A DNA stretch of 64,000 bases from Ruminiclostridium herbifermentans (GCF_005473905.2 NZ_CP061336.1:4332501-4396500); one strand, 5' to 3'; shown: positions 20,958-36,887, numbered from the stretch's first letter. The notes: a model not told the origin generated them from the sequence alone. Numbers and translations are program-made.

Positions 20958-21108
20958 TCTCAACCACCACCTATGTAAATTCAATTGCAGAAAATTTTCT
21001 CTTTATAATGTTATTTGTATAATCTTGTCATTAAAATAATTATAGCATAAATTAGTAATTGAATCCATCTTATCTTAGTATTGAAAGATTAATGCAGACT
21101 AAACAAAT

Positions 21109-21150
21109 TCCAGCCATGCAATACTCAATATATAGAACTGCATGGCTGGA
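21109..21150 (-). terminator. Terminator at the end of the hemicellulase cluster
   Basis: A perfect 12-bp stem, TCCAGCCATGCA (21109-21120) and TGCATGGCTGGA (21139-21150), lies 54 nt after the GH115 stop. It is followed on the minus strand by ATTTGTTT. It probably ends the xyl-doc-like transcript. Confidence 0.8.
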
Positions 21151-21203
21151 AACAAATTCTTACATTTAGCTTTTGGCCACATTACCTATCTAGGTATAAC
21201 TTA

Positions 21204-24200
21204 CTATTTTGCACCTTGTCCAGGAAAAGTAGTAATAATACCAAGTAAGTACTGTTTCATCAGCGCAAAGTCAATTGCATCAATATCTCCACTGGCATCC
21301 AAATCTGCCAGTTTCTTATTTTCAATTTCTTCCACCCCCAAAAGGTGCTTCTTTATGAGCATTAAATCTATTGCATCTATTGATGCATCAGAGTTTATAT
21401 CACCTAAAATTACAGGTTCACTGTTCTTTGTAAATGTAAACCAGTTTAGATTTAATAAATATCCACTATCTCCAGTAAATTTCAGGTATAAATCATGCTT
21501 TCCGCTAACTTCGGAAACTTTGCACTCAAAGTCCTCACAATACTGCCAGCCGCCCGTACTTCCAACTGAGCAGGTTCCTATCAAAGGACCGCTTATACTA
21601 TCAAGCCTGATTTCGATTTTACCTCCGTTAGTGGCACTAGATGCTCTAGCTAGGAAACTTTCCGCCCCTTCACCAAAATCAACGTTCTTATAGACTACAT
21701 AATCTCCATTCTCAACATATCCAACGCTCTGCCCGCCTTCATAACAGTTTTCAGTCCGTATTCCAGATTGGCTGTCAAAATTTTCAGCGCGAATCTTCGA
21801 AAAAGCATCTTTATTTGTATCACTTATCTTATCAGCATCCGCATCCTTAACAAATGGATGAGTGGAACCAATCTTTCCAACATAGTAGCTTTCTTCAGGA
21901 CCATAATAAGAACTCGCAAGTGCTCCATTGGACAACACAAACTTTTGTAATACCAAGCCTGCATCCAGACCATAGATACGCATGGTATGTGTACCTTTTG
22001 TCAAATTAACTGTAGTTGTTGTTATATGGGCATTTCTTGAGACATCGTTGGTCCAAGGCCCATTTGAATTTACACCTGCCTGGAATCCTTGTGGTAATGT
22101 ATCAACTACAATTGGATTTGCACCGTCAATGGATACCGCAAATTTTAGTCTGCTGTTTTTAGATAAATTATTAGATGGTGCTGAATATGTTGTTAATGTA
22201 TAATTTGCACTGCTATTGTTGTATATTTTATATTCCAAATAAGGTGCAGTGGTGTAGCTTGTATGGGAAATGTCGTCTGGATACGCTTTAACAGAAGACA
22301 ATGTACGCCCGTAATTATCAATGGTTTTCCACTCCTGCCCTGATTTTGCAACACGATTAGATGTATGCTCTGCTTCTATTGATATTACGTTATGGGTTTC
22401 AACAAATGTTTTTTCGGATAGCCCACTTGTGTTAATTACTTCTGCCCTTACATTTACTTTAACGGTTTGGCCTGCACCTGTAATAGTGATAACTCCGCTA
22501 GAGGAAGATGAAACTTTGCTCCAATCTACTGAAACACCTATAGTTTTACCTATTGAAACAGTTCCCTGTGTATTATCCAGCTTAATCCATGCTGCATCTG
22601 TAGTTATATTGTAATTAAAGCTCTTATCTCCTCCGTTGCTTATTGTAATACCATAGCTTTCATCGCCAATATTTGTAAAAGCTTGAAGACTTGCAGTTCC
22701 TGAAGTATATCCAGTAGTGCTTCCCTCAACATCTACTATCATCTTTGAGCTGCCGCTTGCAGGAGTCATTCTGGAAACAGTCGGATATGCCCAGCCATTT
22801 GAATCCCATGATCTATAACCTACATGTGGTGAACTCATCATACCTTTCCACTTGCCTTTTGACATAGTATTGTTGTAAAAATTCTGCAAATCCTTATCAA
22901 GCTGGATTGCTTGTTCTGTCAATGTAGCATAGTGATTGGCAAGGACACTTTTTGTACTAAAGCCATTATACTTTTTATTTAATGCTGTATAAATCCACAT
23001 TCTTCTCACATTTGCCGATGCTACAGCTGGATAGTATACAAGCTGGTAATATGCGTCCTTGTAAGGAGTCGGCATCAGGTCATAACATTTTTGGGCATTA
23101 GCTATTATATTATTTGCTTTTGCCAATTCTCTTAACGCCTCATTGTAGCTTGAAATACTGAATGTGGAGGCAGTAGTTCCCTCTGGCTTATTAATCTGGT
23201 TTAATCTAGTATAAGCTGATAGTACATCAGCTATAGTATTAATGGTTTCTGTAGTTGAGAAACTGCCAAATTGCTGCCTTACCCAGTTTCTTGTATATTC
23301 CTCTGTCTTATTGATACCATTTGTTCCATATTTCTCAAAGTCATAAGCCAAGTCCAAGAAATATGATATAGGAAGTTCCATAGGTTTAAAGTCACCTACG
23401 TTAACAATCCATATATTTCTGCAACCGTAATCATAAGCCATTGACATCTGTTCCCATGTCTTTTCAAGAGGAACAGTATTTACCCACTCATAGGATTTAG
23501 GCCCGCCATGATAATCAAAGTGGTAGTACATTCCCCATCCTGCAGCACGATTCCTTTCGTTTTCCTCTGGAAGAGTACGTACGTTTCCGTTATTGTCTTC
23601 GGCAAGCATAACTGTTACATCACTCAAACCGCTCCAGTCCTTAAGCCCAGAAACACTGCTATTGCCATACCAATAATCCAATACTTCCTTATACACTACG
23701 AGAACTTTTGGAACATTTTCAAGACCGAACTCTTTTAATATTTGTTTTTGAACTGTAATAACATCCTTTAATGTATCAACATTCTGCTGCATGGTTCCGT
23801 TAGGAATGAGAGCTGTATCGTTTTCTCCTCGCATACCAATTGTAATAACATTTTCAAACTCTCCATTTCTCTTAATTCCATCTCTCCAGAATTTCGTTAT
23901 TGCAGCTTTGTTTGTAGTCCAATCCCACTTATTGCTTGACCCATACTGAGAATAAACTTTCTGCCATTCTGCTCCCGCACGGCACATAGGCTCATGGTGT
24001 GAAGTTCCCATTACGATACCATATGCATCGGCATGTTTTGCATTTGCCAGCTTATCGGTTTTTCCTTCCATACTGAAGCAATTACCCCACATTGCCGGCC
24101 ACAAATAATTTCCTTTTAATCTTAAGATAACTTCAAATATTTTATCGTAAAAATCTTCGTTAAGACCATTAAAACTATTTGCACACCAGGATGTCAGAGA

Positions 24201-24830
24201 AGGAGCCTCATCATTTAGGAATACCCCTCTGTACTTAACAGACGGCTCCTTAGAAGTGAAGTTAAGTTCACTTGCTGAAAAAGTCAAATCAGTCTTTTTT
24301 GCTGGAATAACATCTCCCCAGTAAACCCATGGACTCACACCTATTAACTCTGATATATGATATACTCCATAAATCGTACCTCTCTTATCACTTCCTGCTA
24401 CTACAATAGCCTTGCTAACTTCTGCAACTGGATTATCAACTACTTGTATCTTGTATGTCTCCCACTTTCCTTTAATTGAAGATACATCAAGTTTGCCCGC
24501 GCTAACAAGAGAATCAATAATATCATTGTTTCCCACAGATCCAGCTATCACTGCCGTACCTTTCAGCTTTGTTTTATCTGTAACAATTGACGGTGTAATT
24601 CCGGTAACCAAACTCACATCATTTGCAAAGGATTTTGCAACAAGACTCAAGCCATCATAATCCGTTCCTTTGGAATCTATATATATATCAGCAGCCTTTC
24701 CGCCATACACAAGCTGTACATCTTTTGACTCAGCTGCAACTATAGTAGCACTTCCAAATGACATTGTTAATAAAGAAATTATTAACATAAAAACTGCTAT
24801 TTTTTTGAACATATTTTTGAACATATTCAT
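21204..24830 (-). CDS. GH115 alpha-glucuronidase with CBM6 and dockerin
   Basis: 1,208 residues; ATG at 24830 with GAGAGGAAGAGG upstream. Signal peptide (1-33), then a GH115 catalytic region (about 35-700, with 'VKYRGVFLNDEAPSLTSW', 'LWPAMWGNCF', 'MGTSHHEPM' and 'GMRGENDTAL'), its C-terminal beta domains (to about 1000, including 'ISIEAEH'), a CBM6 (about 1008-1137, 'GYVENGDYVVY', 'LNLNWFTF') and a two-repeat type-I dockerin (about 1141-1207). GH115 enzymes remove (4-O-methyl-)glucuronic acid from xylan, including internal units. The dockerin implies delivery to a cellulosome scaffoldin not in this window. Last gene of the cluster, followed by a terminator. Exact catalytic residues were not assigned. 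Confidence 0.92.
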   Translation of the reverse strand: MNMFKNMFKKIAVFMLIISLLTMSFGSATIVAAESKDVQLVYGGKAADIYIDSKGTDYDGLSLVAKSFANDVSLVTGITPSIVTDKTKLKGTAVIAGSVGNNDIIDSLVSAGKLDVSSIKGKWETYKIQVVDNPVAEVSKAIVVAGSDKRGTIYGVYHISELIGVSPWVYWGDVIPAKKTDLTFSASELNFTSKEPSVKYRGVFLNDEAPSLTSWCANSFNGLNEDFYDKIFEVILRLKGNYLWPAMWGNCFSMEGKTDKLANAKHADAYGIVMGTSHHEPMCRAGAEWQKVYSQYGSSNKWDWTTNKAAITKFWRDGIKRNGEFENVITIGMRGENDTALIPNGTMQQNVDTLKDVITVQKQILKEFGLENVPKVLVVYKEVLDYWYGNSSVSGLKDWSGLSDVTVMLAEDNNGNVRTLPEENERNRAAGWGMYYHFDYHGGPKSYEWVNTVPLEKTWEQMSMAYDYGCRNIWIVNVGDFKPMELPISYFLDLAYDFEKYGTNGINKTEEYTRNWVRQQFGSFSTTETINTIADVLSAYTRLNQINKPEGTTASTFSISSYNEALRELAKANNIIANAQKCYDLMPTPYKDAYYQLVYYPAVASANVRRMWIYTALNKKYNGFSTKSVLANHYATLTEQAIQLDKDLQNFYNNTMSKGKWKGMMSSPHVGYRSWDSNGWAYPTVSRMTPASGSSKMIVDVEGSTTGYTSGTASLQAFTNIGDESYGITISNGGDKSFNYNITTDAAWIKLDNTQGTVSIGKTIGVSVDWSKVSSSSSGVITITGAGQTVKVNVRAEVINTSGLSEKTFVETHNVISIEAEHTSNRVAKSGQEWKTIDNYGRTLSSVKAYPDDISHTSYTTAPYLEYKIYNNSSANYTLTTYSAPSNNLSKNSRLKFAVSIDGANPIVVDTLPQGFQAGVNSNGPWTNDVSRNAHITTTTVNLTKGTHTMRIYGLDAGLVLQKFVLSNGALASSYYGPEESYYVGKIGSTHPFVKDADADKISDTNKDAFSKIRAENFDSQSGIRTENCYEGGQSVGYVENGDYVVYKNVDFGEGAESFLARASSATNGGKIEIRLDSISGPLIGTCSVGSTGGWQYCEDFECKVSEVSGKHDLYLKFTGDSGYLLNLNWFTFTKNSEPVILGDINSDASIDAIDLMLIKKHLLGVEEIENKKLADLDASGDIDAIDFALMKQYLLGIITTFPGQGAK

Positions 24831-24925
24831 GTATTCCTCTTCCTCTCTTAATCACAAATCATATTAGTATTGTTATCACTAGAATATTTTAGAATGATTG
24901 TATGTATAGGTATTATTTTTTTCGT

Positions 24926-25126
24926 TTAGGAAAAGTAGCTATAATACCAAATAATACAATTTTACATATCCATAGTTCAGCATCCTACATATATATTAAG
25001 CTTAAAGCCCCTAGCATGCGCATAATCTGCTAAAGCCTTTATACCACTTGTGAAATGCTTAAGAGCAGCCCCCAAATATCTATTAGCATCATGTGTTGAA
25101 TTTACCATCCAGTTATCATCAAGATT
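24926..25126 (-). pseudogene. Remnant of a deleted GH27...dockerin gene
   Basis: The minus strand encodes NLDDNWMVNSTHDAN then SGIKALADYAHARGFKL (24990-25126), which aligns with the GH27 protein of this cluster (NLDDNWMANPARDAN / SGIKALADYVHAKGLKL); stretches of nearly 30 bases are identical to the intact gene. Downstream at 24926-24955 a second scrap encodes LFGIIATFPK, matching the dockerin end (YLLGIITTFPG). Everything between (rest of GH27, CBM6, most of the dockerin) is gone. It sits between CE1 and GH115, where an extra dockerin gene could have stood. No start, no complete domain: not functional as a protein. Confidence 0.85.
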
Positions 25127-25156
25127 CTCTCTAGTATAATCGGATGGTAAATTCAA
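25096..25156 (-). other. 15-bp perfect inverted repeat after the CE1 gene (fold-back duplication)
   Basis: TTGAATTTACCATCC (25096-25110) and GGATGGTAAATTCAA (25142-25156) flank 31 bp. One arm is part of the GH27 remnant, the other is its inverted copy, suggesting a template-switch event. In RNA it forms a stem-loop 45-105 nt after the CE1 stop. Confidence 0.75.
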
Positions 25157-25200
25157 TCTAAAATCAATTACTTTTCTGTTTTTATACTGCCTTCTCTATT

Positions 25201-29397
<4,197 letters not shown>

Positions 29398-29401
29398 CTA
29401 T

Positions 29402-30964
<1,563 letters not shown>

Positions 30965-31153
30965 CTAACATAATTTGATATTACTAGCATACACGTTGTC
31001 AAAACATATCAGCTAGTTTCTGGGAAATAATTCTTTTATGAATAACTTTCCCCCAACATTTTAAACCTCATAGTTTCTTAATGATAAATTGATATTTCCC
31101 CACGCCAAATTAATTCTAATGTTTTCTCTCAATTAGTTCTTATTTCATAGATT

Positions 31154-34100
31154 TTATTTCACACTATCACCAGGAAATGCAGTAATAATTCCAAGTAAAT
31201 ACTGCTTCATCAGCGCAAAATCAATTGCATCTACAGTACCGCTGCCATCTAAATCAGCCAATTCAACATTTTCAATTGTCTCACCAAGCAGGTGCTTCTT
31301 TATCAACATTAAATCTATTGCATCAATTGATTCATCAGCATTTATATCTCCTAATTTACCTACATGACCTGGTTTAGGTACAAATTTAAACCAGTCCAAA
31401 TTCATAAGGTATCCGCTTCCTCCGGTGAATTTTAGATATAAGTCATGTTTTCCTGTCACATCGCTGACATCGCAAGTCACAGTAGTCCAATTCTTCCATC
31501 CCCCAGTACCTGAAACAGCGCAGGTCCCTATTAATGTTCCTGCAAGGCTGTCCAAACGAAGTTCTATGTTTCCGCCGTTGGTTGCACTAGCTGCACTAGC
31601 CTCAAAGCTTACAGCGCCACTGCCAAAATCTATATCAGTGAATACTAGATAATCTCCGTTTTCTATATAGCCAATATTCTGCCCATTACCATCATTATTT
31701 GCTTCAGTCTGAGTTCCTGATTGTTCGTAATAATCTTCAGCTTCTATTTTTGAGAAAGCTGATATTGGTCCAGGAGGCGTAGCTTCTCCTACATCGCTCC
31801 AGAGTTCAAACTCATAAATCCTAGCACCACCAGAATTATCCTGAGTGGCAGTATTGACATATAGACGTACATATCGCGCACTAAATGTAGGAACATTTCT
31901 GTCTGTTATGTTTTGAACATTTCCACAGACTACATCAACATCAGTCCAAACATTCCCATCCATACTCTTTTGCAGTTTAAAATCTCTGGTATTGTATTTA
32001 ATTGCTTCAGCTACTCCTGCATGCTTCACAACCCAACGGCTGATATCATATGTATCGCCAAGGTCAACCTTTAGCCACTCACCGCTCATACCGTTTACAT
32101 GGCACCATTTAGTAGTAGTAGAACCATCAACTGCATATGATGCATCTTCACCAATTTCACTGCCAGAAGCAGTAGCAGTCTTATTTAATGCAACATTCAC
32201 CATGGTAGGATTAGTAGCCATAAGCTGTAAAGCTCCATTTAGCTGATAGCTCTCTCCTGCTTTGGTTGGAAAGCTTATAGTTTTATTTCCATAACGTACA
32301 TTACATACGTTACCAGAGTTTGACTTTATAACTACATTCTTTAAAGAACCGTTACTCCAGTTCATTTGAGTAATAGTAAAGTTACCACGGGCACAAAGTC
32401 CATTTGCATGACCTGTAGACCATTGGCTAGGTAATGCTGGTAAAAGCTGAATCTCGTTATTATGACTCTGCAGCAACATTTCTGCTACTCCTGAAGTAAA
32501 TCCAAAGTTTCCATCTATTTGGAACGGCGGATGAGCATCCCATAAGTTATCATATAATCGTCCGCCCTTGTTTACAGGCGTAATCAGTAGTTTAACTAAA
32601 TTGTAGGCATGTGCACCATCTTCCAGTCTTGCCCAGCAGTTCAGTTTCCATGCTTCAGACCAGCCAGTTCCGTCATCGCCTCTTGCATTAAGAGATTTTA
32701 TAGCTGCATTAGCAATGGTAGGCGTATTTCGTTTACTTATTTCAAATCCTGGGAATAGGTTATACAAATGAGAAATATGTCTGTTTTTCTCATTTGGACT
32801 ATCCCAGTCATAAGCCCATTCCTGAAGCTGTCCCCAGCTGCCGATTGTATCAGGCTTGATTTTTGAAAGCTTTGCTTGAAGATTATTTCTAAAACTTTCA
32901 TCAACATTCAATATCTCAGAAGCCATAATTACATCCTTGAAAAGTTCACGGCTTATACCGTTGTCCATAGTTACTCCGTAGCTGTTCCACGCACCCTGTC
33001 CACCACTTGTGCTAGGTGGTGTAAGTTCAGGAGATGTACTAGGACAAATCACCTGATATTCTTGTCCATTAATAGTTTTTGGCTTCATCAGCGTCTGCAG
33101 GAAATCAGCTGAGCCTTTGATTACTGGATATATTTCCTTTAAATATTCAATATCTTGGTTAAAATTATATGCATCATAAAGCATGTTGGAAATCCATGCG
33201 CCACCTGTTGGCCAGAATCCCCATTCACCGTCAATAGGTGCTGTTCTGTTCCATAAGTCGGTATTATGATGTAATACCCATCCATTTGATATATTATAGT
33301 GAACACGTGCAGTTTCATTACCAGGAGCCTGAAGTGCCTTTGCCTTTTCTACAAATGGCTCAAAACATTCAGCCAAATTGGTAGTTAGGGCCGGCCAGTA
33401 GTTCATCTGGTAGTTGATATTAGTAGTCATCTTACATCCCCATGCCGGGTTACGGAATTTATTCCATATACCCTGCAAATTCATTGGCTGAGAGTCACGG
33501 GAAGCACTAATCATTAAGTATCGCCCGTATTGGAAAAGCACTTTGGCCAATTTGGGGTCATTATTACTGCCAAATTCAGCTATACGCTGTGGCATAGGTT
33601 TACTGTTCTGACTGCCATCACCGCCTAGGTCTACATCCACCCTATGGAATAAATTCTGATAGTCTGCAACATGGTTGTTATAAAGTGTAGTATAATCTTT
33701 AGAAGAAGCCTTTGTGATATCAGCAGTTGCTTTTCCCTTTTCATCTCCGTTACATGTTTTGTAATCTACGAAATTTGTACGTACAGAAGTTAGAATAACT
33801 ACTGAATCGGCATTTTTTACGGTTATTTGGTTATTGTTAGCCGATACAGAACCATTTGTATTTATAATTTTCGAACGTGTTGAAAACCATACCGCATAGG
33901 AAACACCGTTGTCGGAATCAGCATGTCCATTCATTACTAATGTATCCGAACCGGAAGTAGATAATGTATATTGACCAGTAAGCGAACATTCATAACTAGC
34001 TGTAAAGGATACTGAACCAGCTGAATTACAAGTAATTCTTGTTACCATTACCTGATCCGGATAGCTTACAAAGGTTTCACGATGATAATTCTTGCCATTA

Positions 34101-34657
34101 TATGTATAATCACTTGAAACAACTCCTGCATTCATGTCCAACTGCCTTGAATAATTTGATACTGAGCTGTGTCCGAATGCAAGCTTTAAGTTACCCACAG
34201 ACTGATATCTTGCCTGTCCACCGCCAATCATACTCAAAACAGTTGCAGTTCCAGCCTTATAGTTTCCAGCGAATAGTTGATCTTGAGCTGTTTTTAAAGA
34301 ATTTGCAGCTCCTGCTTTATTATTGTTGCTTGGTCCGCTGCTCCAAAAGGTAGCCTCGTTTAAATCAATCCTCTCATCAGGATAATTTCCATATACCATT
34401 GCACCTATACGGCCATTTCCTAATGGCAGCGCCTTATAAAAGGACTCGTTGTTATCATAGGCATTACCCGAGAAATTCGTACCAGACATACTGTTGTACC
34501 ATAGTATCAGGTCATTGTCCGTATACCCAGCTGCTGCATTCTGGTCTGCAGCAGAAGCAATCTTAGAATTGTTTAAATAAAAATTACTGTTCAACAACAT
34601 CGCCCCTACTAAGGTTAATACACCAACCTTTTTTAATACCCTTTTAACAACTCTCAT
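31154..34657 (-). CDS. GH95 alpha-L-fucosidase/alpha-L-galactosidase with F5/8C, CBM6 and dockerin
   Basis: 1,167 residues; ATG at 34657 with GAAAGGAAGG upstream. Signal peptide (1-37), GH95 (about 45-785), an F5/8 type C (CBM32-like) domain (about 805-950, 'NVALNKTATASGS...WLKVDLGD'), CBM6 (about 965-1090) and dockerin (about 1098-1165). GH95 hallmarks are visible: the paired Asn in NINYQMNYW, Glu in CPSTSPE and Asp in HPPFQIDGNFG. Family members act on alpha-1,2-L-fucose or on L-galactose; the latter occurs on glucuronoarabinoxylan side chains and would suit this cluster, but specificity is inference. It is preceded by the structured element at 34774-34875. Confidence 0.92.
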   Translation of the reverse strand: MRVVKRVLKKVGVLTLVGAMLLNSNFYLNNSKIASAADQNAAAGYTDNDLILWYNSMSGTNFSGNAYDNNESFYKALPLGNGRIGAMVYGNYPDERIDLNEATFWSSGPSNNNKAGAANSLKTAQDQLFAGNYKAGTATVLSMIGGGQARYQSVGNLKLAFGHSSVSNYSRQLDMNAGVVSSDYTYNGKNYHRETFVSYPDQVMVTRITCNSAGSVSFTASYECSLTGQYTLSTSGSDTLVMNGHADSDNGVSYAVWFSTRSKIINTNGSVSANNNQITVKNADSVVILTSVRTNFVDYKTCNGDEKGKATADITKASSKDYTTLYNNHVADYQNLFHRVDVDLGGDGSQNSKPMPQRIAEFGSNNDPKLAKVLFQYGRYLMISASRDSQPMNLQGIWNKFRNPAWGCKMTTNINYQMNYWPALTTNLAECFEPFVEKAKALQAPGNETARVHYNISNGWVLHHNTDLWNRTAPIDGEWGFWPTGGAWISNMLYDAYNFNQDIEYLKEIYPVIKGSADFLQTLMKPKTINGQEYQVICPSTSPELTPPSTSGGQGAWNSYGVTMDNGISRELFKDVIMASEILNVDESFRNNLQAKLSKIKPDTIGSWGQLQEWAYDWDSPNEKNRHISHLYNLFPGFEISKRNTPTIANAAIKSLNARGDDGTGWSEAWKLNCWARLEDGAHAYNLVKLLITPVNKGGRLYDNLWDAHPPFQIDGNFGFTSGVAEMLLQSHNNEIQLLPALPSQWSTGHANGLCARGNFTITQMNWSNGSLKNVVIKSNSGNVCNVRYGNKTISFPTKAGESYQLNGALQLMATNPTMVNVALNKTATASGSEIGEDASYAVDGSTTTKWCHVNGMSGEWLKVDLGDTYDISRWVVKHAGVAEAIKYNTRDFKLQKSMDGNVWTDVDVVCGNVQNITDRNVPTFSARYVRLYVNTATQDNSGGARIYEFELWSDVGEATPPGPISAFSKIEAEDYYEQSGTQTEANNDGNGQNIGYIENGDYLVFTDIDFGSGAVSFEASAASATNGGNIELRLDSLAGTLIGTCAVSGTGGWKNWTTVTCDVSDVTGKHDLYLKFTGGSGYLMNLDWFKFVPKPGHVGKLGDINADESIDAIDLMLIKKHLLGETIENVELADLDGSGTVDAIDFALMKQYLLGIITAFPGDSVK

Positions 34658-34773
34658 ATGTAGCCTTCCTTTCTTGATTATTAACCATCAAGATAATAAA
34701 TTTTTATTCCCCTGTAAATTCATACTCGACTATATATCAATTCATATATTAAAAACATATTACTCAGGAATAA

Positions 34774-34875
34774 AATAGGATTCCAGAGCTCCCTATAATT
34801 TTCTAACTACATATGCTGTTCTCATTTTAGTTATATTATACCAAAAAACAGCTATCCCCGCTCTAAAATCCCATT
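34774..34875 (-). ncRNA. Structured leader element, copy B (upstream of GH95)
   Basis: In the minus-strand RNA the ends AAUGGGAUUUUAGAGC and GCUCUGGAAUCCUAUU pair over 16 positions, using G-U pairs but no mismatch. An inner CUGUU/AACAG stem and UUGGU/ACUAA stem follow. It is homologous to copy A at 36888-36978. It ends 117 nt before the GH95 start. A TATAAT hexamer lies in the loop side, so a promoter role is also possible. Confidence 0.6.
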
Positions 34876-35066
34876 TTTTTCTTTCAATATTTTAGATTTT
34901 TTTACTAAAACTTCGAAATTGAATGCACCTCTTAAAGACAAGTAATATAAAGTGTAGCAGCATCATCAAATGAGAAGTAAAAATGAGAAGTTAATTAGCT
35001 TGCTGCACAATAGGTCATTGTTAATCTTGATAATACCTTAGCTTTTCATCTGAAAGTTGGGTATAC

Positions 35067-35104
35067 AATAATTGCATGAATCATTACTGATTCATGCAAT
35101 TATT
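35067..35104 (-). terminator. 17-bp perfect hairpin after GH62
   Basis: AATAATTGCATGAATCA (35067-35083) pairs with TGATTCATGCAATTATT (35088-35104), loop TTAC. It lies 64 nt after the GH62 stop. No U-run follows, so it may protect the 3' end or mark a processing site rather than terminate. Confidence 0.7.
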
Positions 35105-35167
35105 TTGGCAACAAACCATTAATAATTCTATCGCATCAATAGATTTCTATATTCGAAGGCTGATTAT

Positions 35168-36802
35168 TTATGCTTTTCCGGGGAACTCAGATATTACACC
35201 TAGTAAATACTGTTTCATTAATGCAAAATCAATTGCATCTACAGCACCGCTGCCATCTAAATCAGCCAATGCAGTATTTTCAAGTGCATCACCAAGCAGA
35301 TGCTTCTTTATAAGCATTAAGTCTAATGAATCTATGGAATTATCACCATTGACATCGCCTAATTTACCTTCGGAAATTGCTTTTGCATCAAATTTGAACC
35401 AGTCCAAATTTAACAAATAATCGCTGCCGCCTGTAAATTTCAGATATACGTCATGCTCTCCTGTAACTTCGCTAACATTACAGGATACATTTGTCCATGC
35501 TTTCCATCCGCCTGTATTTGGAACAGCACATGTTCCTATTAATTTTCCATTCAAACTATCCAGACGAATCTCTATATTTCCACCAACTGAATTACTTCCT
35601 GCACTTGCTTGGAAACTTGAAGCACCGCTGCCAAAATCAACTTTTTTGTAAACTGTATAATCTCCGTTTTGGATATACCCGATATTCCTACCAGTTCCAT
35701 CAGGATTGTCCTCAATCTCAACTCCTGATTGATCATCATATTTTTCTGCCTCTATCCTTTCAAATGCTGATTTTGGAGTAATTTCAATAGGATCATCATT
35801 AACATTTGAATCTGGGCCAGTACCATTATAATTTCTGATAAGACCTAAATCCCATATAATTTTCTGGTACTCAGCATTCATATTTGTAGTACCCTGGATA
35901 AGGAAATCTACTTTATTAATATCATTTATTTCTAGTTTTTGATTATATCCAGCACGAACAAGCTCACCATGTGATACATTAGTAGTCCACTTGTCTGCAT
36001 TGTATTTTGTGAGATTACCTCTCCAAGCCCATTTTTCAGCAACCTGTGTCCATGGTCCACCTGCACTTGATGATGTCCAAAGTTCATAATATCTGCCATC
36101 TTTCATATCTTCAATCAGCAAATAGTATTGTCCGTCAGCAAGACATTTATAAACTTCTGCACCTTCAAAAGTGTTTCTAATTGATACAGTTGGAGCACTC
36201 CAACCCTTTGGGAAATTCGCAAGAGTTGTTTTTCTTACATAAAGATTTCCTGAACCATCACTTGGTGTGTTATACATATAAGCATACTGATCATCACAGA
36301 TTATGTAATAATCCCATCCCATGTTACCTGATATTCCAAAGGATTTAGGTCCTTGCCATGAATTAGGGTCAGCTGGATTTGTGGATGTTGAATATGCTGC
36401 TCCATGAGTTCCATCTTGGTAAACAAGATACCATAAGTTTTGAGGTTCAAAGTAGAATAATTCTGGTGCGCAGAAATATGCTTCACCAATTTTACTCAAA
36501 TATGTACGCTTTGCAGTTTTCAGTCCTTCAATTGTGCTCGCGGATGTAAAACACATCTGCCATCCACCACTTTGATTTGCACCAGTATAATATATGAGCC
36601 ACTGACCATTGTATCTAACTATTGTTGGGTCTTTAGCTGCATAATAATCATATGGCAAACATTGCCCGTGGAAAATGACTCTTTCATCCACACTCCATGA
36701 TGGATTTGGATTAGCTGCTGCTGAAGCTACAGAACCAAAAGTTGAAGTCATTAAAGCCAATCCTAAGATAATTGAACAGCATTTTTTTAGTAATCTTTTC
36801 AT
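35168..36802 (-). CDS. GH62 alpha-L-arabinofuranosidase with CBM6 and dockerin
   Basis: 544 residues; ATG at 36802 with AAGGAGG upstream. Signal peptide (1-28), GH62 five-bladed propeller (about 30-340), CBM6 (about 345-470), dockerin (about 478-542). Signature segments include 'YDYYAAKDPTIV' (catalytic-base Asp region), 'FCAPELFYF' and 'TFEGAEVYKC' (acid Glu region). GH62 enzymes release arabinose from singly substituted xylose of arabinoxylan. A structured element precedes it and a strong hairpin follows it, so it may form a separately controlled mRNA segment. Confidence 0.93.
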   Translation of the reverse strand: MKRLLKKCCSIILGLALMTSTFGSVASAAANPNPSWSVDERVIFHGQCLPYDYYAAKDPTIVRYNGQWLIYYTGANQSGGWQMCFTSASTIEGLKTAKRTYLSKIGEAYFCAPELFYFEPQNLWYLVYQDGTHGAAYSTSTNPADPNSWQGPKSFGISGNMGWDYYIICDDQYAYMYNTPSDGSGNLYVRKTTLANFPKGWSAPTVSIRNTFEGAEVYKCLADGQYYLLIEDMKDGRYYELWTSSSAGGPWTQVAEKWAWRGNLTKYNADKWTTNVSHGELVRAGYNQKLEINDINKVDFLIQGTTNMNAEYQKIIWDLGLIRNYNGTGPDSNVNDDPIEITPKSAFERIEAEKYDDQSGVEIEDNPDGTGRNIGYIQNGDYTVYKKVDFGSGASSFQASAGSNSVGGNIEIRLDSLNGKLIGTCAVPNTGGWKAWTNVSCNVSEVTGEHDVYLKFTGGSDYLLNLDWFKFDAKAISEGKLGDVNGDNSIDSLDLMLIKKHLLGDALENTALADLDGSGAVDAIDFALMKQYLLGVISEFPGKA

Positions 36803-36887
36803 GCTTTTTCCTCCTTAATATTTTTAGAATTTTTTAAATTGAAAAATTTATCTTTATTGCTAGATAACATTGTTAGTTGAGAAATAC

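Larger units (their letters stand above)
34658..35167. other. Intergenic between GH62 and GH95
   Basis: 510 bp with no gene. It holds the hairpin at 35067-35104 and the leader element at 34774-34875, both annotated separately; the remainder is A/T-rich without recognisable coding content. Confidence 0.65.
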
